Below, piece after piece: positions 1 to 7,207 of a stretch of DNA of 10,350 nucleotides (within the stretch, counting starts at the first letter, position 1; every line of letters starts with the position of its first letter). Under the pieces are notes generated by a model. It was not told the origin of the DNA and searched no databases. It saw only the letters and a list, made by a program, of their open reading frames with translations. Source of the DNA: a bacterium. Its GTDB lineage: Bacteria > Verrucomicrobiota > Verrucomicrobiia > Chthoniobacterales > Terrimicrobiaceae. Both the position numbers and the translations under genes were made by a program. Where the stretch lies: NCBI GenBank assembly GCA_009920585.1, contig RFZT01000066.1:1-10350 (forward strand). Reading direction: 5' to 3'.

Positions 1-98
1 GCGAAGACCAAATCCACATCATAGGGCGCAAATCCACGAGTAATAAACATGTGAACCATCCGACTATCATCAACACTAAGAATTTTAGGTACGCTCAT
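1..98 (-). CDS. cheY: CheY-like response regulator, partial (N-terminus only)
   Basis: The 32 visible residues start MSVPKILSVDDSRMVHMFIT, which is the first beta strand and the acidic pocket (D10, D11) of a receiver domain, followed by helix 1. The phosphoacceptor Asp and everything after it lie beyond the left edge, so I cannot say whether this is a stand-alone receiver (CheY) or the front of a larger protein. It follows cheX on the same strand with a 16-base gap, so the two are probably co-transcribed. A receiver next to a CheX phosphatase is most simply the motor-binding CheY that CheX dephosphorylates; that role is an inference. The ATG at 98-96 is the natural start because it lies a few residues before the first strand. 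Only A/T-rich sequence and no Shine-Dalgarno motif precedes it. Confidence 0.8.
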   Translation of the reverse strand, partial: MSVPKILSVDDSRMVHMFITRGFAPYDVDLVF

Positions 99-114
99 AA
101 GAAAAATTTAAAAA

Positions 115-603
115 TCAGTCAAAAAAAGCAAAAGTTTGAACCACAAGAGGGGCTTGGCACCCTTCGACGATATATTCATTACGAACGCTGACCGTTGCAG
201 TCATCGTTGCGATATTAATTTGATCCCCGATGACCACTGACGGGATACTCAGGGTACAGTTGAAACCCAAATCGCAAAGTTGTGATTTGAAGTTCCCAGC
301 GATCATGTTTGTTAATTCCGAGACAACGTCGGACACATCTTGGTCAGAAACTGGTCCACCAAAGATTTTTCCCGCAATCATTTTAGCTAATTCGTTGGGG
401 AAAGCCGTGTAAACAACGCCACATGCGTGACCACTTAAGGAAACCGAGCCTGCGATTCCGTTAAAGTCAAAAGCCATCGGAGCAGCGATATTTCCCTCAC
501 CAGTAATAGCCGTCAACCCAGCCATCGTTTCAAGAACCATCGGGGTAAAATGATTGATGATCTGAAGCACGGTTTCGCCGCTTGGTTCTTTGGTTGCAGA
601 CAT
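115..603 (-). CDS. cheX: CheX-type CheY-P phosphatase
   Basis: A 162-residue protein of the CheC/CheX/FliY phosphatase family, which speeds dephosphorylation of CheY-P in the cytoplasm. The diagnostic helix motif E-x2-N is present as E96 and N99 in SELTNMIAGN. In this family the Glu and Asn insert into the receiver active site and position the attacking water. There is only one such motif, placed mid-protein, and the length is about 160 residues. This fits CheX, which usually acts as a dimer, rather than CheC with two motifs. The N-terminal helix with TPMVLETMAGL also looks like CheX. No cheZ, cheC or cheD is visible in the window, so this may be the main signal-termination enzyme. It is transcribed away from MCP1 and just ahead of the partial receiver gene. 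The ATG at 603-601 has no Shine-Dalgarno sequence. Confidence 0.88.
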   Translation of the reverse strand: MSATKEPSGETVLQIINHFTPMVLETMAGLTAITGEGNIAAPMAFDFNGIAGSVSLSGHACGVVYTAFPNELAKMIAGKIFGGPVSDQDVSDVVSELTNMIAGNFKSQLCDLGFNCTLSIPSVVIGDQINIATMTATVSVRNEYIVEGCQAPLVVQTFAFFD

Positions 604-1004
604 GTAGTAAGTAAAAAATGGGCGCTTTTTTTGGCTGTAAAATCCCTTTATTTGTCAGAAATAAAAATGGCCCGAATGCTTGAACCACTTCACGCCATAG
701 TCGTCAAATACTTTCTTAAAACGTTTTTAAAATGGGGCATTGAAAAAGCTATCCTTCTCATTTAGCAACACCATCACACAACGAGATTGAGGCGTGCCTT
801 GTTATTGCGGGGAAACATCGGGCTCTTTAGAATTGTTTGATAGGTCCAACATCCATCACCTCCCACCCAAAGATTGAGGGAAAATAAAAAGGTCAAAAAA
901 AATGTCGTCCTTTTTGATCTGGTTTGGGATAGGCGCTTGCTTTTTTTAAAGATCCACGGCAAAACACCCGCCCGCTTATAATAAGCGCCTTCCACTTCAC
1001 ACAT
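604..1004. other. Divergent intergenic region between cheX and MCP1
   Basis: A 401-base AT-rich stretch that must hold the promoters of two divergent transcription units. I see no convincing gene in it. Short open frames exist on both strands, but their translations lack domain-like features. Notable elements are the TATAAT-bearing palindrome at 973-987, an 8-base inverted repeat (931-938 with 983-990), and the 7-mer GGCGCTT, which occurs at 621-627 and 932-938 and as its complement at 983-989. No good -35/-10 pair for cheX was found on the minus strand. Confidence 0.6.
973..987 (+). promoter_or_regulatory. Palindrome containing a perfect -10-like TATAAT before MCP1
   Basis: Positions 973-987 form a perfect palindrome with 7-base arms (CGCTTAT and ATAAGCG) around one central base. 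It contains TATAAT at 977-982, 22 bases before the MCP1 start codon. No good -35 element lies 16-18 bases upstream, so a promoter would need activation or another recognition mode. A dyad overlapping a -10 box is a common layout for a repressor site. Both readings are inferences from sequence; only the palindrome and hexamer are seen directly. Confidence 0.35.
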
Positions 1005-2450
1005 ATGAATCATAAATCTCTTCGCTTAAGGCTGAATTTTCAAATTGCCCTTTTTGTTTTATCCTTTCTGGGATTTGGCATTCTTGCCTTCAACACGCTC
1101 AGCGCTCTGCGGGTGAATGGGCCGATCTATAAAGACATCGTTAGGGGAAAGGATTTGATCGCAGACATTCTTCCTCCACCGGCGTATATCCTTGAAAGCT
1201 ACCTTGTCGCCCTTCAGTTAGCCGGTGAGAACACGCCTGCAAAAATCAAGGACCTCAAGGACACTCTCGCGAAACTCAAGACGGAATATAACCAGCGCCA
1301 TGATTTCTGGAAAACCGAACTTCCGGAAAGCGCGACAAAGCGTGTCTTTTTGGAGGATTCGCAAATGCCAGCTTTGGAATTTTATGCCATTATCTTTGAG
1401 AAGCTGATTCCAGCCATAGACAAGGGCGAGCGTGAAAAAGCGAATGAAATCCTGTATGGAATCATGCGTGATAAATACGAAGCTCATCGGAAATTCATTG
1501 ATCAAGTTGTCAAAGAAACGACCAGCGAAAATCTACGCATTGAGAAAAATGCGCAGGCCTCTATTGATACTCGTACGGCCATGATGCTAGGTCTTGCCCT
1601 TTTTGTCTCGCTCATCACAGTCATTTATTCGACGCTTTTCTCAAGATCCATCTCAACTGCCCTCCAAAAGTTATCTCAGGTTCTTGGCAGTGCCTCCTCC
1701 CAAATCGCCGAAGCAGCCACTCAAGTCTCGGCATCCAGCCAAACTCTCGCTGAAGGCGCCAATGAGCAAGCCACCTCCCTTGAGGAAACGAGCACCGCGC
1801 TGGAGGAAATGGCTTCGATGATTTCACTCAACGCCGATCACAGTGGTAGTGCCCAAAATATAGCCGCTTCTACCCGCCAATCCGCGGAGAGCGGGGTTGA
1901 TGAAATGGGCGAAATGATTCTCGCCATGGAAGCCATCAAAAACTCCAGTAATGCAATCTCAAAGATCGTCAAATCGATCGATGAAATCGCATTTCAGACA
2001 AATATTCTCGCCCTTAATGCTGCGGTCGAGGCCGCTCGTGCGGGTGAAGCCGGTGCTGGATTTGCTGTCGTGGCGGATGAAGTGCGCAGCCTCGCTCAAC
2101 GAGCTGCAACCGCTGCAAAAGAGACATCGAGCAAAATTGACGATGCCATTCAAAAGAGCAACATAGGGGTGATTATAACAACCAAAGTCAAAAATAGCCT
2201 CCACCAGATTGTAGATAAAGCCCGCCAAGTCGACCAACTCATCTCTCAAATTGCCTCGGCATCCAAAGATCAAAGTAGCGGCATACAGCAAGTCAATGTA
2301 GCCGTCTCGCAGATGAACAAAGTAACTCAATCCAATGCCGCCAGCGCAGAGGAAACGGCTTCCGCTTCGGAGGAAATGACAGCTCAAGCCGATGACCTCA
2401 AAAGCGCCGTCTCCAACCTCCAATCCCTTATTTATGGTAACCAGCAATAG
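1005..2450 (+). CDS. Methyl-accepting chemotaxis protein (MCP1), HAMP-less transmembrane receptor
   Basis: A 481-residue chemoreceptor. The order is a short cytoplasmic N-terminus, membrane segment 1 (about 12-33), a helical periplasmic domain (about 34-190), membrane segment 2 (about 192-213), and then a cytoplasmic signalling coiled coil. The hairpin tip that binds CheA and CheW is at 326-348 (DEIAFQTNILALNAAVEAAR region). Methylation-type Glu pairs occur at 260-261 (ATSLEETSTA) and 449-450 (AASAEETASA). Only about 47 residues separate membrane segment 2 from the first methylation segment, which leaves no room for a normal HAMP domain. The periplasmic part begins with a distinctive GKDLIADILPPPAYILESY stretch (48-66); its ligand is unknown. 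The C-terminus (LIYGNQQ) has no CheR-tethering pentapeptide, unlike MCP2. It is divergent from cheX and 267 bases ahead of cheA. The ATG at 1005 places the first membrane segment normally and has no Shine-Dalgarno sequence. Confidence 0.95.
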   Translation: MNHKSLRLRLNFQIALFVLSFLGFGILAFNTLSALRVNGPIYKDIVRGKDLIADILPPPAYILESYLVALQLAGENTPAKIKDLKDTLAKLKTEYNQRHDFWKTELPESATKRVFLEDSQMPALEFYAIIFEKLIPAIDKGEREKANEILYGIMRDKYEAHRKFIDQVVKETTSENLRIEKNAQASIDTRTAMMLGLALFVSLITVIYSTLFSRSISTALQKLSQVLGSASSQIAEAATQVSASSQTLAEGANEQATSLEETSTALEEMASMISLNADHSGSAQNIAASTRQSAESGVDEMGEMILAMEAIKNSSNAISKIVKSIDEIAFQTNILALNAAVEAARAGEAGAGFAVVADEVRSLAQRAATAAKETSSKIDDAIQKSNIGVIITTKVKNSLHQIVDKARQVDQLISQIASASKDQSSGIQQVNVAVSQMNKVTQSNAASAEETASASEEMTAQADDLKSAVSNLQSLIYGNQQ

Positions 2451-2491
2451 CTCGAAGTTTCAGATCAATGCCTAGTTTCACCTTTTTTGCA

Positions 2492-2520
2492 ACTTGCGAA
2501 CTGCAAGTCCAATATTTTTT
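2492..2520 (+). terminator. Possible weak intrinsic terminator after MCP1
   Basis: A 6-base-pair stem (ACTTGC with GCAAGT, 2492-2508) with a 5-base loop is followed six bases later by six T residues (2515-2520). It lies 41 bases after the MCP1 stop codon. The stem is short and the T-run is displaced, so read-through into cheA remains possible. The rest of the 267-base gap (2451-2717) is AT-rich, and I found no clear promoter pair in it. Confidence 0.25.
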
Positions 2521-2717
2521 GTGTTAATGACTTTGACCAACACCTCCTTCAATCCGCAAAATCAACTCAAGTGAGGATATGTGACCTTTCCGACACAAGG
2601 GTTATTTCTTATTGCGACGGCGATTGTTTCAGTTAAAAAAATCCTATCTTCAGATGCATGTCGGTTTTGCTTTGAGTTAGGGACTTCTGATTTTTGTAGT
2701 TTTTTGATTTTTAGATA

Positions 2718-4955
2718 ATGAGTAATTCACCTTCATCCATATCGGCACAGGCACTAGCCATTCACTCCCGATTCGGCATCGAACTCGCTTTTGTGGTTCC
2801 AAACGAGGACACTGGCCTCCTTCCCATCAATAGCTTCTTTATGGAATTGGAAGACCTGGCGAATACAGACATGCCAGAGCTATTGGTGAAAAGTATCTCC
2901 AAAGGCCGTGAGTGGTTGAACGAAACGTTCGAAGGGACGATGACTTTTTCCGAAAAAACCATCACTCACCTCAATGAATGGCATGGATGGTTCGGCGAAG
3001 CTCTGTCCGCTTGGGAGACAAGTAAAAATCTTCCCCCTCACCCAGCGGGATGGGAATCGACTGGATCGACTCCTTTTGACAGCACCGCAGAATCCCCGAC
3101 TGCCGGCGCGCACAACGAAGTCAGCGTTGAAGAAAAAGCTATCGAACTTAATCTGAAGGAAGATGCGGAGCTTCTCCATGAGTTCCATTCCGAGTCCATC
3201 GATGCACTCCAGAGTATCGAGCAAGGTCTCCTCGTTCTTGAGGAAAATCCCAGCGACTCGGGAACCATCAACTCGATCTTCCGCGCTTTCCATACCTTCA
3301 AGGGGGCTGCTGGTTTTCTACGTCTCATTGCCCTGCAGGACTTGGCTCATGACCTCGAATCCCTCCTCGATGCGGCGCGTCAGTCGAAAATCAAAATCAC
3401 TACGCCTATCGTCGACATCATTCTCGCTGGTTCCGATGCCCTGAAAAAATACACTTTCCAAATTGGCCTCCAACTCAAGGGAACCAATGCTGGTGCCCCC
3501 ATCGTCGTTCCGACGAGCCACATCATTCAGCGTGTGAGGGCTGCGCTCAGAGGCGACTTACCTCCGACCGCGCCTCCGCCACCCCAAGTTGACCCCGCAG
3601 TTCCTGATCCACTCGCGGAGGACCCTGCTCCTGATCCAACGACGTCCGAGGAACCAAAACCGCATGCTTCGCCTTCCGAAACAGCACTCAAGGTCATACC
3701 TCAGAAAAGAGGGCCATTAAATACCATCGAGGTCAACGTCACCCACCTCATGCCTACCCCCACCGCATCGAAAGAACAAAGCGCGGTGAAAGAACAGAGC
3801 TCGGGATTTGTAAAGCTCGATACAGCGAAACTCGATGCGCTCATCGACCTAGTTGGCGAACTCGTGATTGCTCAGTCGATGGTTGTTCAAGACCCCTCGA
3901 TTCAGAATTTAGAAAGCCGCAATCTTGCCAGAAGCCTTCGTCAACTCAGCCGAACGACCTCAGAGCTTCAGCGCAACGCCATGTCACTCCGCATGGTTCC
4001 CGTTCGCTCGGCTTTCCAAAAGATGGGGCGACTCGTTCGCGATATTTCTGCCCAACAGAAAAAACAAGTCCAACTGGTACTCGATGGTGAGGAAACCGAA
4101 CTCGACCGCAACATCGTTGAAAAACTCTCGGACCCCCTCGTTCACATGATCCGCAATGCCGTCGATCATGGCTTGGAGTCACCAGAGGAACGCGTAGCCA
4201 ATGGCAAGAGCCCCCTCGGCACAGTGCGACTCTCTGCCTCCCACCAACGTGGCGGTATTCTCATCCGCATTCAAGATGACGGCAAGGGACTCAACGCAAA
4301 AAAAATTCTCGCCAAAGGCATCGAACGTGGACTCGTTTCACCAACAGCTGAACTCACCGAGTCCGAAATTTACAACATCGTTTTTATGCCGGGATTCTCG
4401 ACAGCGGAGACGATCACCGACCTCTCTGGACGCGGCGTGGGCATGGATGTCGTTAAGAGAAATATCGAGAGTTTACGTGGCAAAGTGGAAATCCAATCCG
4501 TTCTGGGAAAAGGGTCCACCTTTACGATCCTCCTCCCACTTACTCTCGCTATCATTGACGGCCTCATGGTGGGTATTGGCAATGACCGCTACATCATCCC
4601 TACAATTTCGGTCCGAGAATCCTTTCGGCCGAAAGTCGGCATGGTCACATCGATTCACGAACGCGGAGCCGTTGTCAGCGTTCGGGGGAGGCAGACCCCT
4701 GTCCTCCGCCTCGGTGAATTTCTCGGCACCGAAGGAATCAAAGCCAAAAACTACGAGGATGGCATCATCATCGTGGTTGAGTCTGGCGACGACATGCGCG
4801 GCATCCTTGTCGATGAACTCATCGGGAAACAAGAAGTCGTCATCAAGAGCATGGGCGAGACTTTTAAAGATCAACACCTCCTTGCAGGCGCTGCGGTGCT
4901 CGGCGATGGCTCGGTCGGTCTCATTCTCGACGTCGATACCCTTGTGAATCTCTAA
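2718..4955 (+). CDS. cheA: Chemotaxis histidine kinase CheA with an extra N-terminal domain
   Basis: A 745-residue kinase that autophosphorylates under receptor control and passes phosphate to CheY and CheB. The HPt (P1) domain spans about 145-255, with phospho-His H192 in AFHTFKGAAGFL. A Pro/Asp-rich linker (about 281-335) follows and no P2 domain is evident. The P3 dimerisation helices begin near 365. The P4 ATPase has an N-box (HMIRNAVDHG, N480), a G1 box (DDGKG, 520-524), an F-box (FMPGFST, 556-562) and a G2 box (GRGVGMDVV, 571-579). The P5 CheW-like domain runs from about 605 to the end. Unusually, about 130 residues precede HPt: a helical segment (about 38-101) and then a flexible Ser/Thr/Pro-containing linker. 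CheA proteins normally begin with HPt. The start is the first ATG after an in-frame TAG at 2712-2714. It heads the tight cheA-cheW-MCP2-cheR-cheB run. Confidence 0.97.
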   Translation: MSNSPSSISAQALAIHSRFGIELAFVVPNEDTGLLPINSFFMELEDLANTDMPELLVKSISKGREWLNETFEGTMTFSEKTITHLNEWHGWFGEALSAWETSKNLPPHPAGWESTGSTPFDSTAESPTAGAHNEVSVEEKAIELNLKEDAELLHEFHSESIDALQSIEQGLLVLEENPSDSGTINSIFRAFHTFKGAAGFLRLIALQDLAHDLESLLDAARQSKIKITTPIVDIILAGSDALKKYTFQIGLQLKGTNAGAPIVVPTSHIIQRVRAALRGDLPPTAPPPPQVDPAVPDPLAEDPAPDPTTSEEPKPHASPSETALKVIPQKRGPLNTIEVNVTHLMPTPTASKEQSAVKEQSSGFVKLDTAKLDALIDLVGELVIAQSMVVQDPSIQNLESRNLARSLRQLSRTTSELQRNAMSLRMVPVRSAFQKMGRLVRDISAQQKKQVQLVLDGEETELDRNIVEKLSDPLVHMIRNAVDHGLESPEERVANGKSPLGTVRLSASHQRGGILIRIQDDGKGLNAKKILAKGIERGLVSPTAELTESEIYNIVFMPGFSTAETITDLSGRGVGMDVVKRNIESLRGKVEIQSVLGKGSTFTILLPLTLAIIDGLMVGIGNDRYIIPTISVRESFRPKVGMVTSIHERGAVVSVRGRQTPVLRLGEFLGTEGIKAKNYEDGIIIVVESGDDMRGILVDELIGKQEVVIKSMGETFKDQHLLAGAAVLGDGSVGLILDVDTLVNL

Positions 4956-4986
4956 AAAATCAAATACCACCCAACCCACATTCACG

Positions 4987-5571
4987 ATGACCACAAAAAT
5001 ATCTACCGATAATAAATTAAAAACGGGGCGCTACCTCACCTTCAGCCTTGGCAACGAATCGTATGGAATTCCAGTCCTAAACGTTCGCGAAATCATTCGC
5101 CTCTGCCCGATCACGCCAGTCCCAAGAATGCCGACCCATATTAAAGGCGTCATCAACCTTCGCGGAACTGTGATTGCCGTTCTCGACCTGCGCGCCAAGT
5201 TTCAACTCGCCCTGGGCGATTATGGTGACCGCGCTTGCATCATCGTCGTCCAACTCAATGGACCTGAGGGAACAAAAACTCTCATGGGCGCCATCGTTGA
5301 TGCCGTTGAAGAAGTCGTTCAACTGAGAGACGATTCGATTGAACCCGCTCCGGACTTTGGCGGATCGCCTGATACCCAATACATCATGGGTGTGACCACC
5401 TGCACCGGATCGGTAAAGACCCTTCTCGATATTGAAAAAATCTTCTTAGACGACGCCTCCATCACACGCGCGCTTCCCGACGGCATCAGCAGAGAGGCTG
5501 CACGCCTTGGGACCAGAAATGCAACCGCTTCGAACGTCGCTGAATCAAACCTCCTCGCAACCGGCAAGTAA
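4987..5571 (+). CDS. cheW: CheW coupling protein
   Basis: A 194-residue cytoplasmic adaptor that links receptor tips to the P5 domain of CheA. The CheW fold covers about 14-155: the first strand RYLTFSLGNESYGIPV with VREII, then HIKGVINLRGTVIAVLDLR (51-69). The latter holds the conserved NLRG turn (57-60), the typical receptor/CheA contact region. GAIVDAVEEVVQL (101-113) and YIMGV (132-136) match the later strands. A tail of about 40 residues (155-194), rich in Ala, Ser, Asn and Arg, extends past the normal end of the fold; its role is unknown. The ATG at 4987 is 31 bases after the cheA stop, and only A/C-rich sequence precedes it. No other CheW is seen in the window, so both receptors probably use this one. 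Confidence 0.96.
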   Translation: MTTKISTDNKLKTGRYLTFSLGNESYGIPVLNVREIIRLCPITPVPRMPTHIKGVINLRGTVIAVLDLRAKFQLALGDYGDRACIIVVQLNGPEGTKTLMGAIVDAVEEVVQLRDDSIEPAPDFGGSPDTQYIMGVTTCTGSVKTLLDIEKIFLDDASITRALPDGISREAARLGTRNATASNVAESNLLATGK

Positions 5572-5611
5572 TCACGTAATCACAACAACCCATCCCAAAA
5601 AACAAAAACAT

Positions 5612-7207
5612 ATGAACAACTGGACCATCGGTCGCCGAATCTCCACAGGATTCACATTAGTATTAATCATCACTATCGGACTTGGCGCATTCTGTCTTTT
5701 CCGATCTGTAGGTTTAAAAACCAACATCCTTGATCTCGGAGAAAACATCATGCCGAGCATCGAACTCCAATCCAAATGGATTGCGGAAATTGATACGAAG
5801 ATGATCTGCATACAGCAACTCAACGACACACTCTCCGCAGAGCGTCGCGCCGAGATCATGAAGCGCTTGCACGAATCCACGGAAAACGCCGCTAAATTCA
5901 TCAAGCAATACGAGCCCATGATCGTGTCTGATAAAGACAGAGCATGCTGGGTGGATGCAGGGAAAACCAATGAAGAGCTCACCGTTGCGATCGCAAAAAC
6001 CATAGAACTCCTTGCTGCAGCACAGCAATCGGAACCCGCTAAAGCTGAGCTCAGCCACTATCTACAAACCGTACTCGACCCGACCTATGAAAAGGCTTCA
6101 AAAGCAGCCGATGAAGGGATCGCATACAACATTGAACTCGGAAACGAGCATACCAAAGCTGGTCACGAAAATGCGGACAGCACGATATTGTTGATCATGA
6201 TTGTTACGGGAGCTGTGACTCTCGTCGCTGTATTCATCTCCTGGCAGATCACGAGCACAACAAACAAAGCGCTCCGGGGATTGGCAGCGGATCTGGACCG
6301 CGGATCTCTCCAAACCGCCTCTGCCGCTCGCCAGGTTTCCATGGCCAGCAATCAACTCTCCTCCGGTTCCAGCGAGCAAGCCTCCTCCGTCGAAGAGACC
6401 AGCAGCTCCCTCGAAGAAATGTCAAGCATGATCCGCGCTACTGCGGATAATGCCCAAAAAGCCAAATCCCTCGCCAGTGATGCCCGCAAGGAAGCAGAAA
6501 CAGGGTCGAATATCATGGGTGAAATGATGGACGCCATGAAAGCCATCGACTCATCGAGCGCTGAAGTCGCCAAAATCGTTAAGAACATCGACGAAATTGC
6601 ATTCCAGACAAACATCCTCGCACTCAACGCCGCTGTTGAAGCAGCCCGTGCAGGTGAAGCTGGTGCAGGCTTTGCCGTTGTGGCCGACGAGGTACGATCC
6701 CTTGCTCAACGCAGCGCTGCCGCCGCTAAGGAAACAGCCGATAAAATCGAAGCCGCTATCGCCAATAGCCGCAGTGGTTCAGCTTGCTCGAGCAAAGTCG
6801 GCGAATCTCTCAAGCACATCGCTGAAAAGGTTTCCGCCACCGACGCACTCGTGGCCGACATCGCAACCGCCGCTACGGAGCAATCGCAAGGTATCCAGCA
6901 AATCAATAACGCGATGAGCCAAATGGACAAAGTCACCCAAGGCAACGCCGCCAGCGCCGAAGAGAGTGCCAGCGCCGCTGAAGAACTCGATGCCCAAGCA
7001 GAAACCATGAAGGATCTTGTAGCCAAACTCCGAGGTCTCGTGGGCGGATCTTCTACCACATCGTCAGAACCCTCACCCAAATCACGCACCCAAGCAGCGC
7101 CTCGGGCTTCTTACGCGCCCACTCGATCCAGCGGCTCACGCTCGATCCCCATGCCTGATGACTCCGCCTCACTTAGCGCAAGCAACGACGACTTCCGTAA
7201 TTTCTAG
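5612..7207 (+). CDS. Methyl-accepting chemotaxis protein (MCP2) with C-terminal CheR-tethering pentapeptide
   Basis: A 531-residue receptor. I chose the ATG at 5612. An in-frame ATG at 5507 would overlap cheW by 65 bases and add 35 unlikely residues, whereas MNNWTIGRRIS leads straight into membrane segment 1 (about 12-31). The periplasmic helical domain spans about 32-190 and membrane segment 2 about 191-212. As in MCP1, no HAMP domain fits before the first methylation segment (E261, E262 in SSVEETSSS). The tip motif is at 327-349, and the second methylation segment holds E450 and E451. A 48-residue Ser/Pro/Arg-rich flexible tail (479-526) ends in DFRNF (527-531). This matches the x-aromatic-x-x-aromatic pentapeptide that tethers CheR (and CheB) in E. 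coli-type receptors. The stop codon directly abuts the cheR start. Ligand unknown. Confidence 0.95.
   Translation: MNNWTIGRRISTGFTLVLIITIGLGAFCLFRSVGLKTNILDLGENIMPSIELQSKWIAEIDTKMICIQQLNDTLSAERRAEIMKRLHESTENAAKFIKQYEPMIVSDKDRACWVDAGKTNEELTVAIAKTIELLAAAQQSEPAKAELSHYLQTVLDPTYEKASKAADEGIAYNIELGNEHTKAGHENADSTILLIMIVTGAVTLVAVFISWQITSTTNKALRGLAADLDRGSLQTASAARQVSMASNQLSSGSSEQASSVEETSSSLEEMSSMIRATADNAQKAKSLASDARKEAETGSNIMGEMMDAMKAIDSSSAEVAKIVKNIDEIAFQTNILALNAAVEAARAGEAGAGFAVVADEVRSLAQRSAAAAKETADKIEAAIANSRSGSACSSKVGESLKHIAEKVSATDALVADIATAATEQSQGIQQINNAMSQMDKVTQGNAASAEESASAAEELDAQAETMKDLVAKLRGLVGGSSTTSSEPSPKSRTQAAPRASYAPTRSSGSRSIPMPDDSASLSASNDDFRNF

Noticed and set aside
550..765. 71-codon plus-strand open frame overlapping the cheX start
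   Set aside because: Its first part is antisense to cheX and the rest is AT-rich spacer; the translation shows no recognisable features.
790..799. Small AGGC-GT-GCCT dyad in the spacer
   Set aside because: Four-base arms are expected by chance, and no T-run or other signal is attached.
774..1013. 79-codon minus-strand open frame in the divergent spacer
   Set aside because: No domain-like sequence and no plausible context. It runs into the MCP1 start and covers the promoter-like palindrome, so it is probably chance.
1959..2447. 162-codon antisense open frame under the MCP1 signalling domain
   Set aside because: It is a shadow of a conserved coding region and has no domain signature of its own.
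4201..4947. 248-codon plus-strand frame inside cheA
   Set aside because: It is an alternative frame of cheA with Ser/Arg-rich low-information sequence. CheA in its own frame has all kinase motifs.
4473..4994. 173-codon antisense open frame under cheA
   Set aside because: It is a shadow frame of the conserved P4/P5 coding sequence, with no independent support.
5507..5611. Upstream in-frame ATG giving MCP2 35 extra residues
   Set aside because: It overlaps cheW by 65 bases, and the added residues are polar and unlike receptor N-termini. The ATG at 5612 gives a normal short N-terminus before membrane segment 1.
1975..6720. DNA similarity between the tip regions of MCP1 and MCP2 as a direct repeat
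   Set aside because: The similarity follows from the highly conserved receptor tip protein sequence. Third codon positions differ widely, so it is old paralogy and not a recent duplication.
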